DNA from: Streptomyces viridochromogenes
GTDB taxonomy: Bacteria > Actinomycetota > Actinomycetes > Streptomycetales > Streptomycetaceae
NCBI RefSeq assembly: GCF_001270495.1
Contig: NZ_LGUR01000106.1
Coordinates: 62,001-126,000, forward strand
Length of the DNA stretch: 64,000 bases
Direction: 5' to 3'
Shown here: piece by piece, positions 8,569-16,754 of the stretch
How the letters are laid out: the number at the start of each line of letters is the position of its first letter
Numbering within the stretch: position 1 is the stretch's first letter
Translations under genes and position numbers: made by a program
Notes under the pieces: generated by a model
What the model saw: only the letters and a program-made list of their open reading frames with translations
Database searches by the model: none
What the model was told of the DNA's origin: nothing

Positions 8569-8888
8569 ACACCGCAGGAACGATCGACCGCCCCCTCACG
8601 CACGACCCCCAGAAGCAGGCCCCGATGAAGCCGTCCACCCACGAACTCGCAGGCTCCGCGCCTGAAGACCTCACCACCAGTAGCGCGAACGACTCGCGTC
8701 AGAACAGGAACCGAGAGATGCAACTCATCCAAGAAGCCCTGGCACGTGCGCATATGCACGAGCGACAGCATGAGGCCGAGCGGGAACGCCGGGCCTTGCG
8801 CCTGGTGACCGCTCGCCGCATGCAGCGCAGGGCGGAGCGCGCCTCGCTGCGCGCCCGCCGTGCGCTCGCCATGGCGGTCATGCAGTAA
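8565..8888 (+). CDS. Conserved basic protein translationally coupled to wblC
   Basis: A 107-residue protein whose ATG overlaps the wblC stop. The first 45 residues look disordered. Residues about 50-107 are a long charged, arginine-rich helix (QEALARAHMHERQHEAERE onward) ending ALAMAVMQ. I do not recognise a family. The tight coupling means it is made whenever WblC is made, so it may act with WblC or simply ride along. A strong terminator follows 50 bases later. Confidence 0.75.
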   Translation: MNTAGTIDRPLTHDPQKQAPMKPSTHELAGSAPEDLTTSSANDSRQNRNREMQLIQEALARAHMHERQHEAERERRALRLVTARRMQRRAERASLRARRALAMAVMQ

Positions 8889-8940
8889 CCGACCACACCG
8901 TCAGACGGTGGCTTCCCGACCCGGGAGGCGTTAGCTCCTC

Positions 8941-8976
8941 GCGGGGGCCGGTCCGTGCGAACGGACCGGCCCCCGC
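8941..8976. terminator. Terminator after the wblC operon, 16-bp stem
   Basis: Bases 8941-8956 and 8961-8976 are exact complements around a GCGA tetraloop. There is no T-run, as is common for Streptomyces terminators. Confidence 0.8.
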
Positions 8977-9024
8977 GGTGCGTTGTGCCCGCTGATGAGT
9001 GAGGGACGGCGGTATCGTCGCCGA

Positions 9025-9234
9025 GTGACGAGTCCTTCCGGAGGCAGTGACAACGGCGGCTCCGCCGCGGAGCGTCAGCTCCTCGTGTGCGCCCGCTGCG
9101 GCACCCGGGCAGAGGCCCCGCAGCCCACGTGGACCTGCTCCGTGGAGAACGGCGCCCGCCACTACATCTGTGACACCTGCTCCCGCGAGAACCTCAGAGC
9201 GATCGAGGGGCGGCTCGACTCGGCCTGGTGGTAG
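9025..9234 (+). CDS. Small zinc-ribbon protein
   Basis: A 69-residue protein (83 residues if started at the frame's first candidate codon, 8983). It has two cysteine pairs, CARCG (about residue 19) and CDTCS (about 46), with an extra cysteine in TWTCSVENGARHY. The spacing suggests a single zinc-binding finger. It is a conserved actinobacterial hypothetical with no function I can name. GTG 9025 is preferred, but the ribosome site is weak. It converges on the ABC1-kinase gene, whose stop is only 8 bases away. Confidence 0.7.
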   Translation: MTSPSGGSDNGGSAAERQLLVCARCGTRAEAPQPTWTCSVENGARHYICDTCSRENLRAIEGRLDSAWW

Positions 9235-9241
9235 GCCCGGC

Positions 9242-10612
9242 TCAGGCCTCGGCCGCCGACTCCTCCTCGTCCGTCAGCTCGTCCGGAACGAATCCCGGCA
9301 GCCACTCCTCCAGTTCCTCGCGCAGCCGTACCGTCGCGCCCAGTTGGCACAGCACCCCGATAGTGCTCAACGTCACCCGGTGGATCAGGAGGTACGCAGG
9401 GGGCAGGTTGAGCTGCTTGCCCAGTTGGTAGGCGGGGGAGCGCGGGTCGGCCACCCGGGCGGCCTGGCTGCGCATCCAACCGCGGGTGAAGGTGAACTCG
9501 TCGATCTGGGCCGGTTCGATGATCGGCAGGAGGTAGTCGAGAACGGCGTCGGGGTCCAGGTCGATGGATTCCTTGACGAAGCCCTCGGTGCGGAGAAGGT
9601 CGTAGACGGCGTCCGCCTCCCCGTCCAGGGTCATGCGCAGGGACTCGCCGATGGGGGTCGGCAGGCCGCCCGGGAGGCGGTCGACCGTGCCGAAGTCCAG
9701 GACACCCAGCCGCCAGTCGTCCTCACCGTCGGGGCCGCCCGGCAGGAGACGGAAATTGCCCGGGTGCGGGTCGGCGTGCAGGAGACCGGTGCGGGCCGGG
9801 CCGGAGAAGAGGAAGCGGGCCAGGAGCTGGCCGGCGCGGTTGCGCTGCTCCTGGGTGCCGTCCGAGATCACCTCCGAGAGTGGGATGCCGTCGATCCACT
9901 CCGTGACCAGGACCTGATCGCACTGCTGGACCACCGCCGGTACGACGACATCAGGATCGTCGGCGAACTCCTCCGCGTGCGCCTGCTGGGCCTGCGCCTC
10001 CAGGGCGTAGTCCAGTTCCTCGGAGACCCGGTCCTTGAGCTCCGCGATCAGTGGCTTGATGTCCATGCCGGGAATCAGTGGACCCAAGAGCCGGGCGAAC
10101 CTGCTCAGTTGGTTCAGATCGGACAGGAGGGCCTCGCCGGCTCCCGGGTACTGCACCTTGACCGCCACCTCGCGGCCGTCGTGCCAGACTCCCCGGTGTA
10201 CCTGGCCGATCGAGGCCGCTGCGGCGGGCTTGTCCTCGAACTCCAGGAACAGGTCGTGCCAGTCCTCGCCGAGCCGCTCCGCCAGCACCGTGTGCACGGT
10301 GCGCGTCGGCATCGGGGGTGCCGCCTCCTGGAGTTTGGTGAGCGCCGCGCGATAGGGGCCGGCGATCTCCTCGGGCAGGGCCGACTCGAAGACGGACAGG
10401 GCCTGGCCGAACTTCATCGCGCCGCCCTTGAGCTCGCCGAGCACCTTGAACAGTTGCTCCGCGGTGCGCTGCTGAAGCTCGCGGCCCACGATCTCCGCGG
10501 ACTCGCCGACGATCCGCTTGCCCAGTCCCCAGGTCGCCCGCCCGGCGAAGCCGAGCGGAAGCGCGGCGAGCTTGGCGGTACGGGTGACCGCCTTGCGGGG
10601 AAGATCAGACAT
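9242..10612 (-). CDS. ABC1/UbiB-family atypical kinase
   Basis: A 456-residue protein of the ABC1 (UbiB/ADCK) family. It has the family KxGQ segment (MKFGQALS, about residue 66), the lysine loop VAVKVQYPG (about 153), the catalytic HADPHPGNF (about 283) and DFGTVD (about 304). Family members are lipid- or cofactor-linked ATPases, with UbiB/COQ8 supporting quinone synthesis. Streptomyces uses menaquinone, so the substrate here is open. ATG 10612 follows GGAGGG. Its first 8 bases overlap the end of the E1-like gene, so the two are translationally coupled. Confidence 0.88.
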   Translation of the reverse strand: MSDLPRKAVTRTAKLAALPLGFAGRATWGLGKRIVGESAEIVGRELQQRTAEQLFKVLGELKGGAMKFGQALSVFESALPEEIAGPYRAALTKLQEAAPPMPTRTVHTVLAERLGEDWHDLFLEFEDKPAAAASIGQVHRGVWHDGREVAVKVQYPGAGEALLSDLNQLSRFARLLGPLIPGMDIKPLIAELKDRVSEELDYALEAQAQQAHAEEFADDPDVVVPAVVQQCDQVLVTEWIDGIPLSEVISDGTQEQRNRAGQLLARFLFSGPARTGLLHADPHPGNFRLLPGGPDGEDDWRLGVLDFGTVDRLPGGLPTPIGESLRMTLDGEADAVYDLLRTEGFVKESIDLDPDAVLDYLLPIIEPAQIDEFTFTRGWMRSQAARVADPRSPAYQLGKQLNLPPAYLLIHRVTLSTIGVLCQLGATVRLREELEEWLPGFVPDELTDEEESAAEA

Positions 10613-11909
10613 GCGCCCTCCAGGTCCCAGCCAGCCGCTCCGAGTCTGCCTTACGGCGTAACTCCGTCGACGGCCGTTGCTCCGCCATTGTCTCGTGCGA
10701 ACCCTCGTCCTCGGAGGGGTGTTCTCCCTCACCTTTCTCCGTGGCGCCGCACGGGCATGCGGGGTGCGCCCATACCGGCCGGGCGTGCCAGCTCAGCCCG
10801 GGTAGGGACACCTCCCAGCGTGCACCCGCGCTCGACGGAATCCGACCGTCCAGGAAGGCGAGGGCGTGTGCGGCGGTCAGTCCGGCGACTGTGGTGGCCA
10901 GCGCGAGATCGCAGGGCGGCACCTGGCGCGCCCTGCCCGAGCCCGAGCGCCACTGCGCGACCAGGCGGGGCCAGGCCGGGTCCCGGTCGGTGCGCCCTTC
11001 GTGGAGGCAGCCGGCGCAGCCGGTCTCGCCGGGCAGGACGAGCGGGCCGACCACGCCGGTCCCCTCCACGACGCCGGCGTACAGATGGGGTGTACCGGAA
11101 ATGATGAGGGGCTCGGCGACGGACGGGGACGGGGCGTGCACGTCGACGTCGTCCCGCGGCGCGATGATCACCAGCGAGTGGCCGGTGCCGTCCAGGCCGG
11201 GGGGTGACTGGGAGCCCCGGCGTGGTGGGCGGTCCGGTGCGCAGCGGCGTGCGGCACGTCGCGCGGCCTCGTCCCTGCGGTCGCCGATCGCCTCCGGTGG
11301 CAGCCCGCCCGGCGAGACGTCCCACGGCTCGACCCGGCCGACGTCCCGCACGTCGACCTCGCCGACTCCCGCCCCCGACAACAGCGAGGCCACCATCGCA
11401 CCCACCCGGCCGGCACCCCTCACCTGAACGCGCAGTGAGCGGCGCGCGGCCAGGCGGTCCATCGCCTCGCCCGGCTCGGACGTGACCAGGGACAGCGAGG
11501 CCAGATCGGGGCGCAGCCGGTCCAGGACCTCCTTCTTGCGTCGCAGGGCGTTGCCGGCCGGGCCGCCGCCCTTCGCGTCGTCGAGGAGCCCGGCACCGGC
11601 CAGTCGCCGCACCAGCCCGTCGACATGGCCGTCCGGCAGGTCCATGCGGTGGCCCTCTTCCCGCAGCAGCTCCAACCCGCGGGTGCCGTTGAGCAGATCG
11701 AGAAAGCTGCCCGTCGCCGTGTCCATCGGACCCAGCGTCAGCGCGTGTGCCGGAGTCATCCCGAATTGCACGGTGTTGAGATCCCGCCAGCCGCGCCTGA
11801 GAGCGGGCTTCACCAGCGGAGCCGCCGGAGTTGCCGGAACCGCAGGAATCGTCGAGCCTTCCGGAACGTCCTCCGGAACCGTCGAAACGGTCGCATCCGT
11901 CGCTTGCAT
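10605..11909 (-). CDS. ThiF/E1-like adenylyltransferase
   Basis: A 434-residue protein. An N-terminal winged-helix-like segment precedes a Rossmann fold with VRGAGRVGAMVAS (about residue 170) and the acidic strand VDVRD. The ThiF/MoeB/E1 zinc site is present as CAGC (about 288) and CPCG (about 390). The family adenylates the C-terminus of ubiquitin-like or peptide substrates; no sulfur-carrier or peptide gene lies nearby. ATG 11909 is chosen because upstream sequence has lower GC and looks like a promoter. A longer start near 12080 is open in frame. It is divergent from the YgjP-type gene. Confidence 0.8.
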   Translation of the reverse strand: MQATDATVSTVPEDVPEGSTIPAVPATPAAPLVKPALRRGWRDLNTVQFGMTPAHALTLGPMDTATGSFLDLLNGTRGLELLREEGHRMDLPDGHVDGLVRRLAGAGLLDDAKGGGPAGNALRRKKEVLDRLRPDLASLSLVTSEPGEAMDRLAARRSLRVQVRGAGRVGAMVASLLSGAGVGEVDVRDVGRVEPWDVSPGGLPPEAIGDRRDEAARRAARRCAPDRPPRRGSQSPPGLDGTGHSLVIIAPRDDVDVHAPSPSVAEPLIISGTPHLYAGVVEGTGVVGPLVLPGETGCAGCLHEGRTDRDPAWPRLVAQWRSGSGRARQVPPCDLALATTVAGLTAAHALAFLDGRIPSSAGARWEVSLPGLSWHARPVWAHPACPCGATEKGEGEHPSEDEGSHETMAEQRPSTELRRKADSERLAGTWRAHV

Positions 11910-12130
11910 GAACAGGCCCCCGTAGCCATCGTGGAACGTCCCCGTGTGCCGGTGGAGCTCGGTCGTAGCTCCGCCGGTGACTGCCAGCATGCCCCGACCC
12001 GGCGCCCGGCGCCGAAAGTTGTCCACAGGCGGTGGATATTCGTCGTACAAATCAAACGCATGGTGGGGGATCGGCATCGAACCGTCCCGGAGTCGGGACT
12101 TCCCCCATGTGCAGCGGGTAACGTCGGGGC

Positions 12131-12727
12131 GTGTCCGCCGACCCACTGCACCGCGCCGGAACGCCACAGCGCCGTACGACGAGCCCTCCGTCGAGCGGCT
12201 CGGGGGCGAGCGCGATCGAGGTCCGCCGGAGCGCCCGGCGTCGCCGGACGGTCTCGGCGTACCGCGAGGGCGATCGCACCGTCGTGCTCATCCCCGCCCG
12301 GATGTCCGAGGCCGAGGAGCAGCGCTGGGTGAGCGTCATGCTGGACAAGCTGGCGGCCCAGGAGAGCAAGCGGGTCCTCGGTGACGCGGAACTGGCCGAA
12401 CGTGCCGAGCGGCTGTCGGACCAGTACTTCGACGGCCGAGCCCGGCCCAGCTCGGTCCGCTGGGTCACCAACCAGAACACCCGCTGGGGTTCGTGCACCC
12501 CGGCCGAGGGCAGCATCCGTCTTTCGCACCGGTTGCAGGGCATGCCCGAGTACGTCGTCGACTACGTCCTCCTGCACGAGCTCGCGCATCTTCTGGTGCC
12601 CGGTCACGGACCGCGCTTCTGGCGGCTGCTGGAGGCGTATCCCCGTACCGAGCGGGCGAAGGGCTATCTCGAAGGTGTGGTCGCCGCCGAGCGGCTGCCC
12701 CATCTGCCAGGCGCCCGCGAGGAATGA
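12131..12727 (+). CDS. YgjP-type (M48-like) zinc metallopeptidase
   Basis: A 198-residue cytoplasmic protein. It has the zincin motif HELAHLLVPGHGPRFW (residues about 150-165), giving two histidines, the catalytic glutamate and the downstream third histidine of the YgjP/WLM group. The segment NQNTRWGSC upstream is also typical. The first 30 residues are low-complexity. The start is GTG 12131 after GTCGGGG. A GTCCCG/CGGGAC inverted repeat (12084-12099) lies in its promoter region. No substrate is known to me. Confidence 0.82.
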   Translation: MSADPLHRAGTPQRRTTSPPSSGSGASAIEVRRSARRRRTVSAYREGDRTVVLIPARMSEAEEQRWVSVMLDKLAAQESKRVLGDAELAERAERLSDQYFDGRARPSSVRWVTNQNTRWGSCTPAEGSIRLSHRLQGMPEYVVDYVLLHELAHLLVPGHGPRFWRLLEAYPRTERAKGYLEGVVAAERLPHLPGAREE

Positions 12728-12922
12728 CCGCTCCCCAAAGCGCGCCCGAGGCCGCTCCCTGACAGCCCTCTGAGGCTTCCCGGTGGCTCCCCGGAGGCGT
12801 TACTTCCGCTTCGGCCGGACGAGGGTTGTGTACCGGGTCTGTACCGGCTTCGCTCGATGTCAGAGTTTGCCGTTAGCCTGGCGCGACGCACTCACATTCG
12901 GGATGGGGGACGGTCGTTACGC

Positions 12923-14689
12923 ATGGCCAGGGAATTCCAACGCGGCCACAAGGCCAGGATCAGTGACCTCACCACGGGCACCGATCTGTACGTAGGTGTA
13001 CAGATCTCAGCTCCAGGGCTGACCTTCGACATCAGCTGCTTCGGTCTCGACGCCGACGAACGGCTCTCGGACGACCGCTACTTCGTTTTCTTCAACCAGC
13101 CGAAGTCCCCCGAGGAGTCCATCCAGCTCCTCGGCGCCCAGGCGGGCGACACGGAGTCCTTCCGGGTCACGCTCGACAAGATCCCCCCGCAGATCCAGAA
13201 ACTGTCCTTCACGGCGACGATCGACGGCGCCGGACAGATGTCGCAGATCAGCCCCGGATACGTCCGTATCGTGGCGGGCGGCGAGGAGGTGGCCCGGTAC
13301 GCCTTCAACGGCTCGGAGTTCTCCACCGAACGCGCCGTGATGCTGGGCGACTTCTACCTCAAGGACGTCTGGCGGTTCGCCGCGGTCGGCCAGGGCTTCG
13401 ACGGCGGTCTCGACGCGCTGCTGAGGAACTTCGGCGGCGAGGTCGCCGACGAGGAGACGCCGGCCGCCCCGCAGCAGGCCCAGCAGCCTCAGGCCGGTGC
13501 GGCACCTGGCTTCGCGCCGCCCGCCCAGGCCACCGCGCCGCCCGCGTTCGGTGCCCCGGCCGCAGCGGCACCGGCTCCCGCGCCTGCACCGGCTCCCGCG
13601 CCCGCCGCGCAGGGCTTCGCGCCCCCGCAGGGCGCCACCCCGCCGCCTCCGGCTCCGGCGCCCGCCCCTTCGGTGCATGCCCAGCCCACCATCGTCGCGC
13701 CCATGACACCGCCCGGTGGCACCCCGCCGCCTCCCGCCCCGGCACCCGCGCCTTACGGCCAGCCCGGACAGCAGGCGCCGTACGGCCAGACTCCCGCTCC
13801 GACCGCCCCGCCGCCGCCCGGTTACGGCCAGCCCCCGGCACCGCAGGCGCCGGTCCCGCCGCCCGGTTACGGCGGCCAGCCGACGCCCCCTCCGGGCTAC
13901 GGTCAGCCGACTCCGCCTCCGGGCTACGGCCAGCAGGCCCCCTACGGGCAGGTTCCGGGCCAGCAGGCGCCGTACGGAGCCCCGCAGGGGGCACCTCAGG
14001 GCGCCCCTCAAGGCGCCGCCCCGCAGGGCCCCGGTGTGGCCGCCGCGCTCCAGCAGTTCAAGGAGACGCCCACCGGCCAGCGCTGGACGCAGCAGAACAA
14101 GAAGCTGGTCCGGGTCGACCTCGGCATCGGCGGCCATCCCGTGCTCGCCCGGCAGGGCAGCATGGTGCTCTACCAGGGCAAGGTCGACTTCAGCTACAAG
14201 GGCGCCGGGTTCGCCGGCCGGGTCGTCGGCAACGCGACCGGCCAGGAGATGCAGCTGATGCGCTGTACCGGCCAGGGCCAGGTGTTCCTCGCCGAGAACT
14301 CCACGATGCTCCACCCCATCGAGCTCCAGGGCGACGGCATCTGCGTCTCGGCCGAGAACGTCCTCGCCTTCGACGAGAGCCTCCAGTACGAGGTCCGCCG
14401 CATCGAGGGACACGGCATCCCCGGCGGCGCGCTGTTCACGATGCAGTTCACGGGCACCGGCACGATCGTCGTGAAGACGCACGGCACGCCCGTGGTGCTC
14501 CCGGTCACGCCCACCACGTTCGCCGACTGCAACGCTGTCGTGGCCTGGTCGGCCGCCTCCCAGGTGGTCGTTTCCAGCCAGGTACGCATGCGCCGCAACG
14601 CCTACCCCGGCGACACCGGAGAGAGCGTCAACCTCCAGTTCCGCGGCGCGCCCGGCAACTTCATCGTCGTCCAGCCGTACGAGATCTGA
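12923..14689 (+). CDS. TerD-domain protein fused to an AIM24-like domain
   Basis: A 588-residue protein of two domains. Residues 1 to about 185 are a TerD domain, a beta-sandwich of the tellurite-resistance/stress family that binds calcium; it includes LTFDISCFGLD and a second strand set ending LKDVWRFAA. Residues about 190-370 are a low-complexity linker of Pro, Ala, Gly and Gln with repeated PPPGYGQ-like units. Residues about 371-588 form an AIM24/TspC beta-helix-like domain, homologous to the next two proteins. ATG 12923 follows a GGGGGA. It heads a three-gene run with gaps of 13 and 17 bases. Confidence 0.88.
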   Translation: MAREFQRGHKARISDLTTGTDLYVGVQISAPGLTFDISCFGLDADERLSDDRYFVFFNQPKSPEESIQLLGAQAGDTESFRVTLDKIPPQIQKLSFTATIDGAGQMSQISPGYVRIVAGGEEVARYAFNGSEFSTERAVMLGDFYLKDVWRFAAVGQGFDGGLDALLRNFGGEVADEETPAAPQQAQQPQAGAAPGFAPPAQATAPPAFGAPAAAAPAPAPAPAPAPAAQGFAPPQGATPPPPAPAPAPSVHAQPTIVAPMTPPGGTPPPPAPAPAPYGQPGQQAPYGQTPAPTAPPPPGYGQPPAPQAPVPPPGYGGQPTPPPGYGQPTPPPGYGQQAPYGQVPGQQAPYGAPQGAPQGAPQGAAPQGPGVAAALQQFKETPTGQRWTQQNKKLVRVDLGIGGHPVLARQGSMVLYQGKVDFSYKGAGFAGRVVGNATGQEMQLMRCTGQGQVFLAENSTMLHPIELQGDGICVSAENVLAFDESLQYEVRRIEGHGIPGGALFTMQFTGTGTIVVKTHGTPVVLPVTPTTFADCNAVVAWSAASQVVVSSQVRMRRNAYPGDTGESVNLQFRGAPGNFIVVQPYEI

Positions 14690-14702
14690 GGGAGAGCCCG
14701 TC

Positions 14703-15383
14703 ATGAACCAGCCGCTCGCGGGCTACGCCCCCGCACCCGTCACCGCCCGCATGGAGAACCACGGCAACCACATGCTGAAGGTCGCCATGCAGACCGGGAA
14801 CGACCTCTTCGCGCGCGTGGGCTCGATGGTCGCCTACGAAGGCTTCGTCCAGTACGAGCCCAACCCGCCGGCCGTGCGCCAGATCGCCAAGGACTGGATG
14901 ACCGGCGAGGGCGCGCCCCTGATGAAGTGCACCGGCGACGGACTGCTCTACCTCGCCGACTACGGCGCCAACGTCGTCGTCATCAACCTCAACGGCGACG
15001 GGATCTCCGTCAACGCCACCAACCTGCTCGCCTTCGACGCCCATCTGACGTGGGGCGTCGAGCGGGTGAAGGGCCTGGCGAAGTTCGCCGGACAGGGCCT
15101 GTGGAACACCAAGATCTCCGGGCAGGGCTGGGTCGCGCTGACCTCCCGGGGCAAGCCGATCGTCGTCGACTGCGGCGGTGGCGAGGACGAGACTTACGTC
15201 GACCCGGACGCGCTCGTCGCCTGGTCGCCCAACCTCAAGGTCAAGGGCAAGCGCAGCTTCAAGGCGCAGTCGCTCATCGGCCGGGGCAGCGGCGAGGCCT
15301 ACCAGATGGCCTTCTCCGGCCAGGGCATCGTCGTCGTCCAGCCCAGCGAGGACAGCACCGACCGTCTCCGGGTCCGGGGCTGA
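14703..15383 (+). CDS. AIM24-family protein
   Basis: A 226-residue all-beta protein built from repeated G-rich strands (LARVGSMVAYEG-type and YLADYGANVVVI). It aligns over its whole length with the C-terminal domain of the preceding TerD fusion. Homologues include yeast mitochondrial AIM24; the bacterial role is not established. There are no membrane segments or signal peptide. The ATG follows GAGGGAGAG. It is cotranscribed with the flanking genes. Confidence 0.85.
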   Translation: MNQPLAGYAPAPVTARMENHGNHMLKVAMQTGNDLFARVGSMVAYEGFVQYEPNPPAVRQIAKDWMTGEGAPLMKCTGDGLLYLADYGANVVVINLNGDGISVNATNLLAFDAHLTWGVERVKGLAKFAGQGLWNTKISGQGWVALTSRGKPIVVDCGGGEDETYVDPDALVAWSPNLKVKGKRSFKAQSLIGRGSGEAYQMAFSGQGIVVVQPSEDSTDRLRVRG

Positions 15384-15400
15384 GGGGGAGCCAGAACGCC

Positions 15401-16156
15401 ATGCAGAGTCCGCTTTTCGCCTACAACGACCAGCAGACCCAGGACCGCTGGAGCCTGCAGAACAAGCAGATGCTCCGCGTCGTCCTGGAGGGCCACGACG
15501 ACATCCTCGCCCGCAAGGGCACGATGGTCGCCTACCAGGGCCTGGTCGAGTTCGACGCCGAGTACCAGAGCAACCAGCAGGGACGCGCGCGTGCGCACAC
15601 CGGCGAGGGCCTCGACCTCATGCGCTGCCACGGGCAGGGCACGGTCTACCTCGCCAACCTCAAGCAGCACGTCCATGTGGTGGAGGTGGAGCAGGACGGG
15701 CTGACCGTCGACAGCAGCTATGTGCTGGCGATGGACTCCTCACTGCACCACGACGTCATCGCCGTGGACAGCCTCTACGGCATCTCCGGCTCCGGGAAGT
15801 ACCAGCTCCACATCACCGGGCGCGGCAAGGTCGCCCTGATGACCTCGGGCATGCCGCTGATGCTCCAGGTGACGCCCGACAAGTACGTCAACTGCGACGC
15901 CGACGCGATCGTCGCCTGGTCGACGAGCCTGCGCGTGCAGATGCAGGCCCAGACGCACTCCTCCGGGGTGTGGCGGCGCCGCGGCAACACCGGCGAGGGC
16001 TGGGAGCTCAGCTTCATGGGCACCGGTTACGCGATCGTGCAGCCCAGCGAGCTGCTGCCGCCGCAGAACGCCCAGGTCGGGTCCGGCCTCTCTGCCCAGT
16101 ACGGCATGGGGCAGCAGGGGGCCCGGGGGCAGAACCAGGGCAACGTCTGGAGCTGA
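15401..16156 (+). CDS. AIM24-family protein
   Basis: A 251-residue paralogue of the two proteins before it. It shows the same repeats (ILARKGTMVAYQGLVEF, LMRCHGQGTVYLAN, ISGSGKYQLHITG) plus a Gln/Gly-rich tail from about residue 225. ATG 15401 follows GAGGGGGAG. It is the last gene of the TerD-AIM24 run, and a terminator lies 17 bases downstream. The three AIM24 units probably arose by duplication and may form a mixed assembly; that is inference. Confidence 0.85.
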   Translation: MQSPLFAYNDQQTQDRWSLQNKQMLRVVLEGHDDILARKGTMVAYQGLVEFDAEYQSNQQGRARAHTGEGLDLMRCHGQGTVYLANLKQHVHVVEVEQDGLTVDSSYVLAMDSSLHHDVIAVDSLYGISGSGKYQLHITGRGKVALMTSGMPLMLQVTPDKYVNCDADAIVAWSTSLRVQMQAQTHSSGVWRRRGNTGEGWELSFMGTGYAIVQPSELLPPQNAQVGSGLSAQYGMGQQGARGQNQGNVWS

Positions 16157-16172
16157 CCGTCCGGAAAACAGA

Positions 16173-16208
16173 CGTAAGGGGCGACCGCCATGGCAGTCGC
16201 CCCTTACG
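16173..16208. terminator. Terminator between convergent AIM24 and Nudix genes
   Basis: The 13-base arms 16173-16185 and 16196-16208 are exact complements with a 10-base loop. The hairpin serves the AIM24 run on the plus strand and the Nudix gene on the minus strand. Confidence 0.82.
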
Positions 16209-16232
16209 CATGCCCGAAGCATGCAACGAAGG

Positions 16233-16754
16233 TCACAGCCGCGCCCGCGTCGCTTCCAGCAGGCGTACGACCGACTCGTCGGCCACCTCCGCCACCTCGT
16301 CGTAGGCGAACCAGCGCAGGTCCAGCGACTCCTCGCTGATCGCGTGCTCGGCGTCCGGTGGTGCCAGGACCGCGTACTGCACGTCGAAGTGCCAGTGGCA
16401 GGGTGCCGGGATCGGATGCCGGTCGAGCCGCACCGGGCCGCCCGGCAGCAGCGACAGACCGGTGACCCCGGACTCCTCCGTGGCTTCGCGCAGGGCCGCG
16501 GCCGCCAGGGACTGATCCTGCGGCTCGCAGTGGCCGCCCATCTGCAGCCACAGGCGCAGCTTCTTGTGGAGGGTCAGCAGCACGCGCCCGCGCGACGGGT
16601 CGATCACCAAGCCGCTCGCGGTGATGTGGCCGGCCTCGCAGGACTTCCACATGCCGTCCGGATGAGCGGCGAGATGATCCAGGTATGCCTGGCGCAACTC
16701 GTCCTGGTCCTCGTACCCCTTGAGTACGAGGACCGTGTCGTCGTACAGGCTCAT
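16233..16754 (-). CDS. Nudix hydrolase
   Basis: A 173-residue protein with a Nudix box (GGHCEPQDQSLAAAALREAT, then EESGVTG; about residues 73-99). The first glycine-containing helix is slightly divergent (QDQS). Substrate is unknown. ATG 16754 overlaps the stop of the upstream zincin gene by ATGA, so it is translated as the second gene of that operon. Confidence 0.85.
   Translation of the reverse strand: MSLYDDTVLVLKGYEDQDELRQAYLDHLAAHPDGMWKSCEAGHITASGLVIDPSRGRVLLTLHKKLRLWLQMGGHCEPQDQSLAAAALREATEESGVTGLSLLPGGPVRLDRHPIPAPCHWHFDVQYAVLAPPDAEHAISEESLDLRWFAYDEVAEVADESVVRLLEATRARL

Noticed and set aside
11910..12167. Longer N-terminus for the E1-like protein
   Set aside because: It would overlap the start of the divergent YgjP-type gene and consume the shared promoter region.
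13490..14030. Minisatellite or CRISPR-like array in the TerD fusion
   Set aside because: The repeats are irregular codon-level Pro/Gly/Gln repeats within an intact reading frame.
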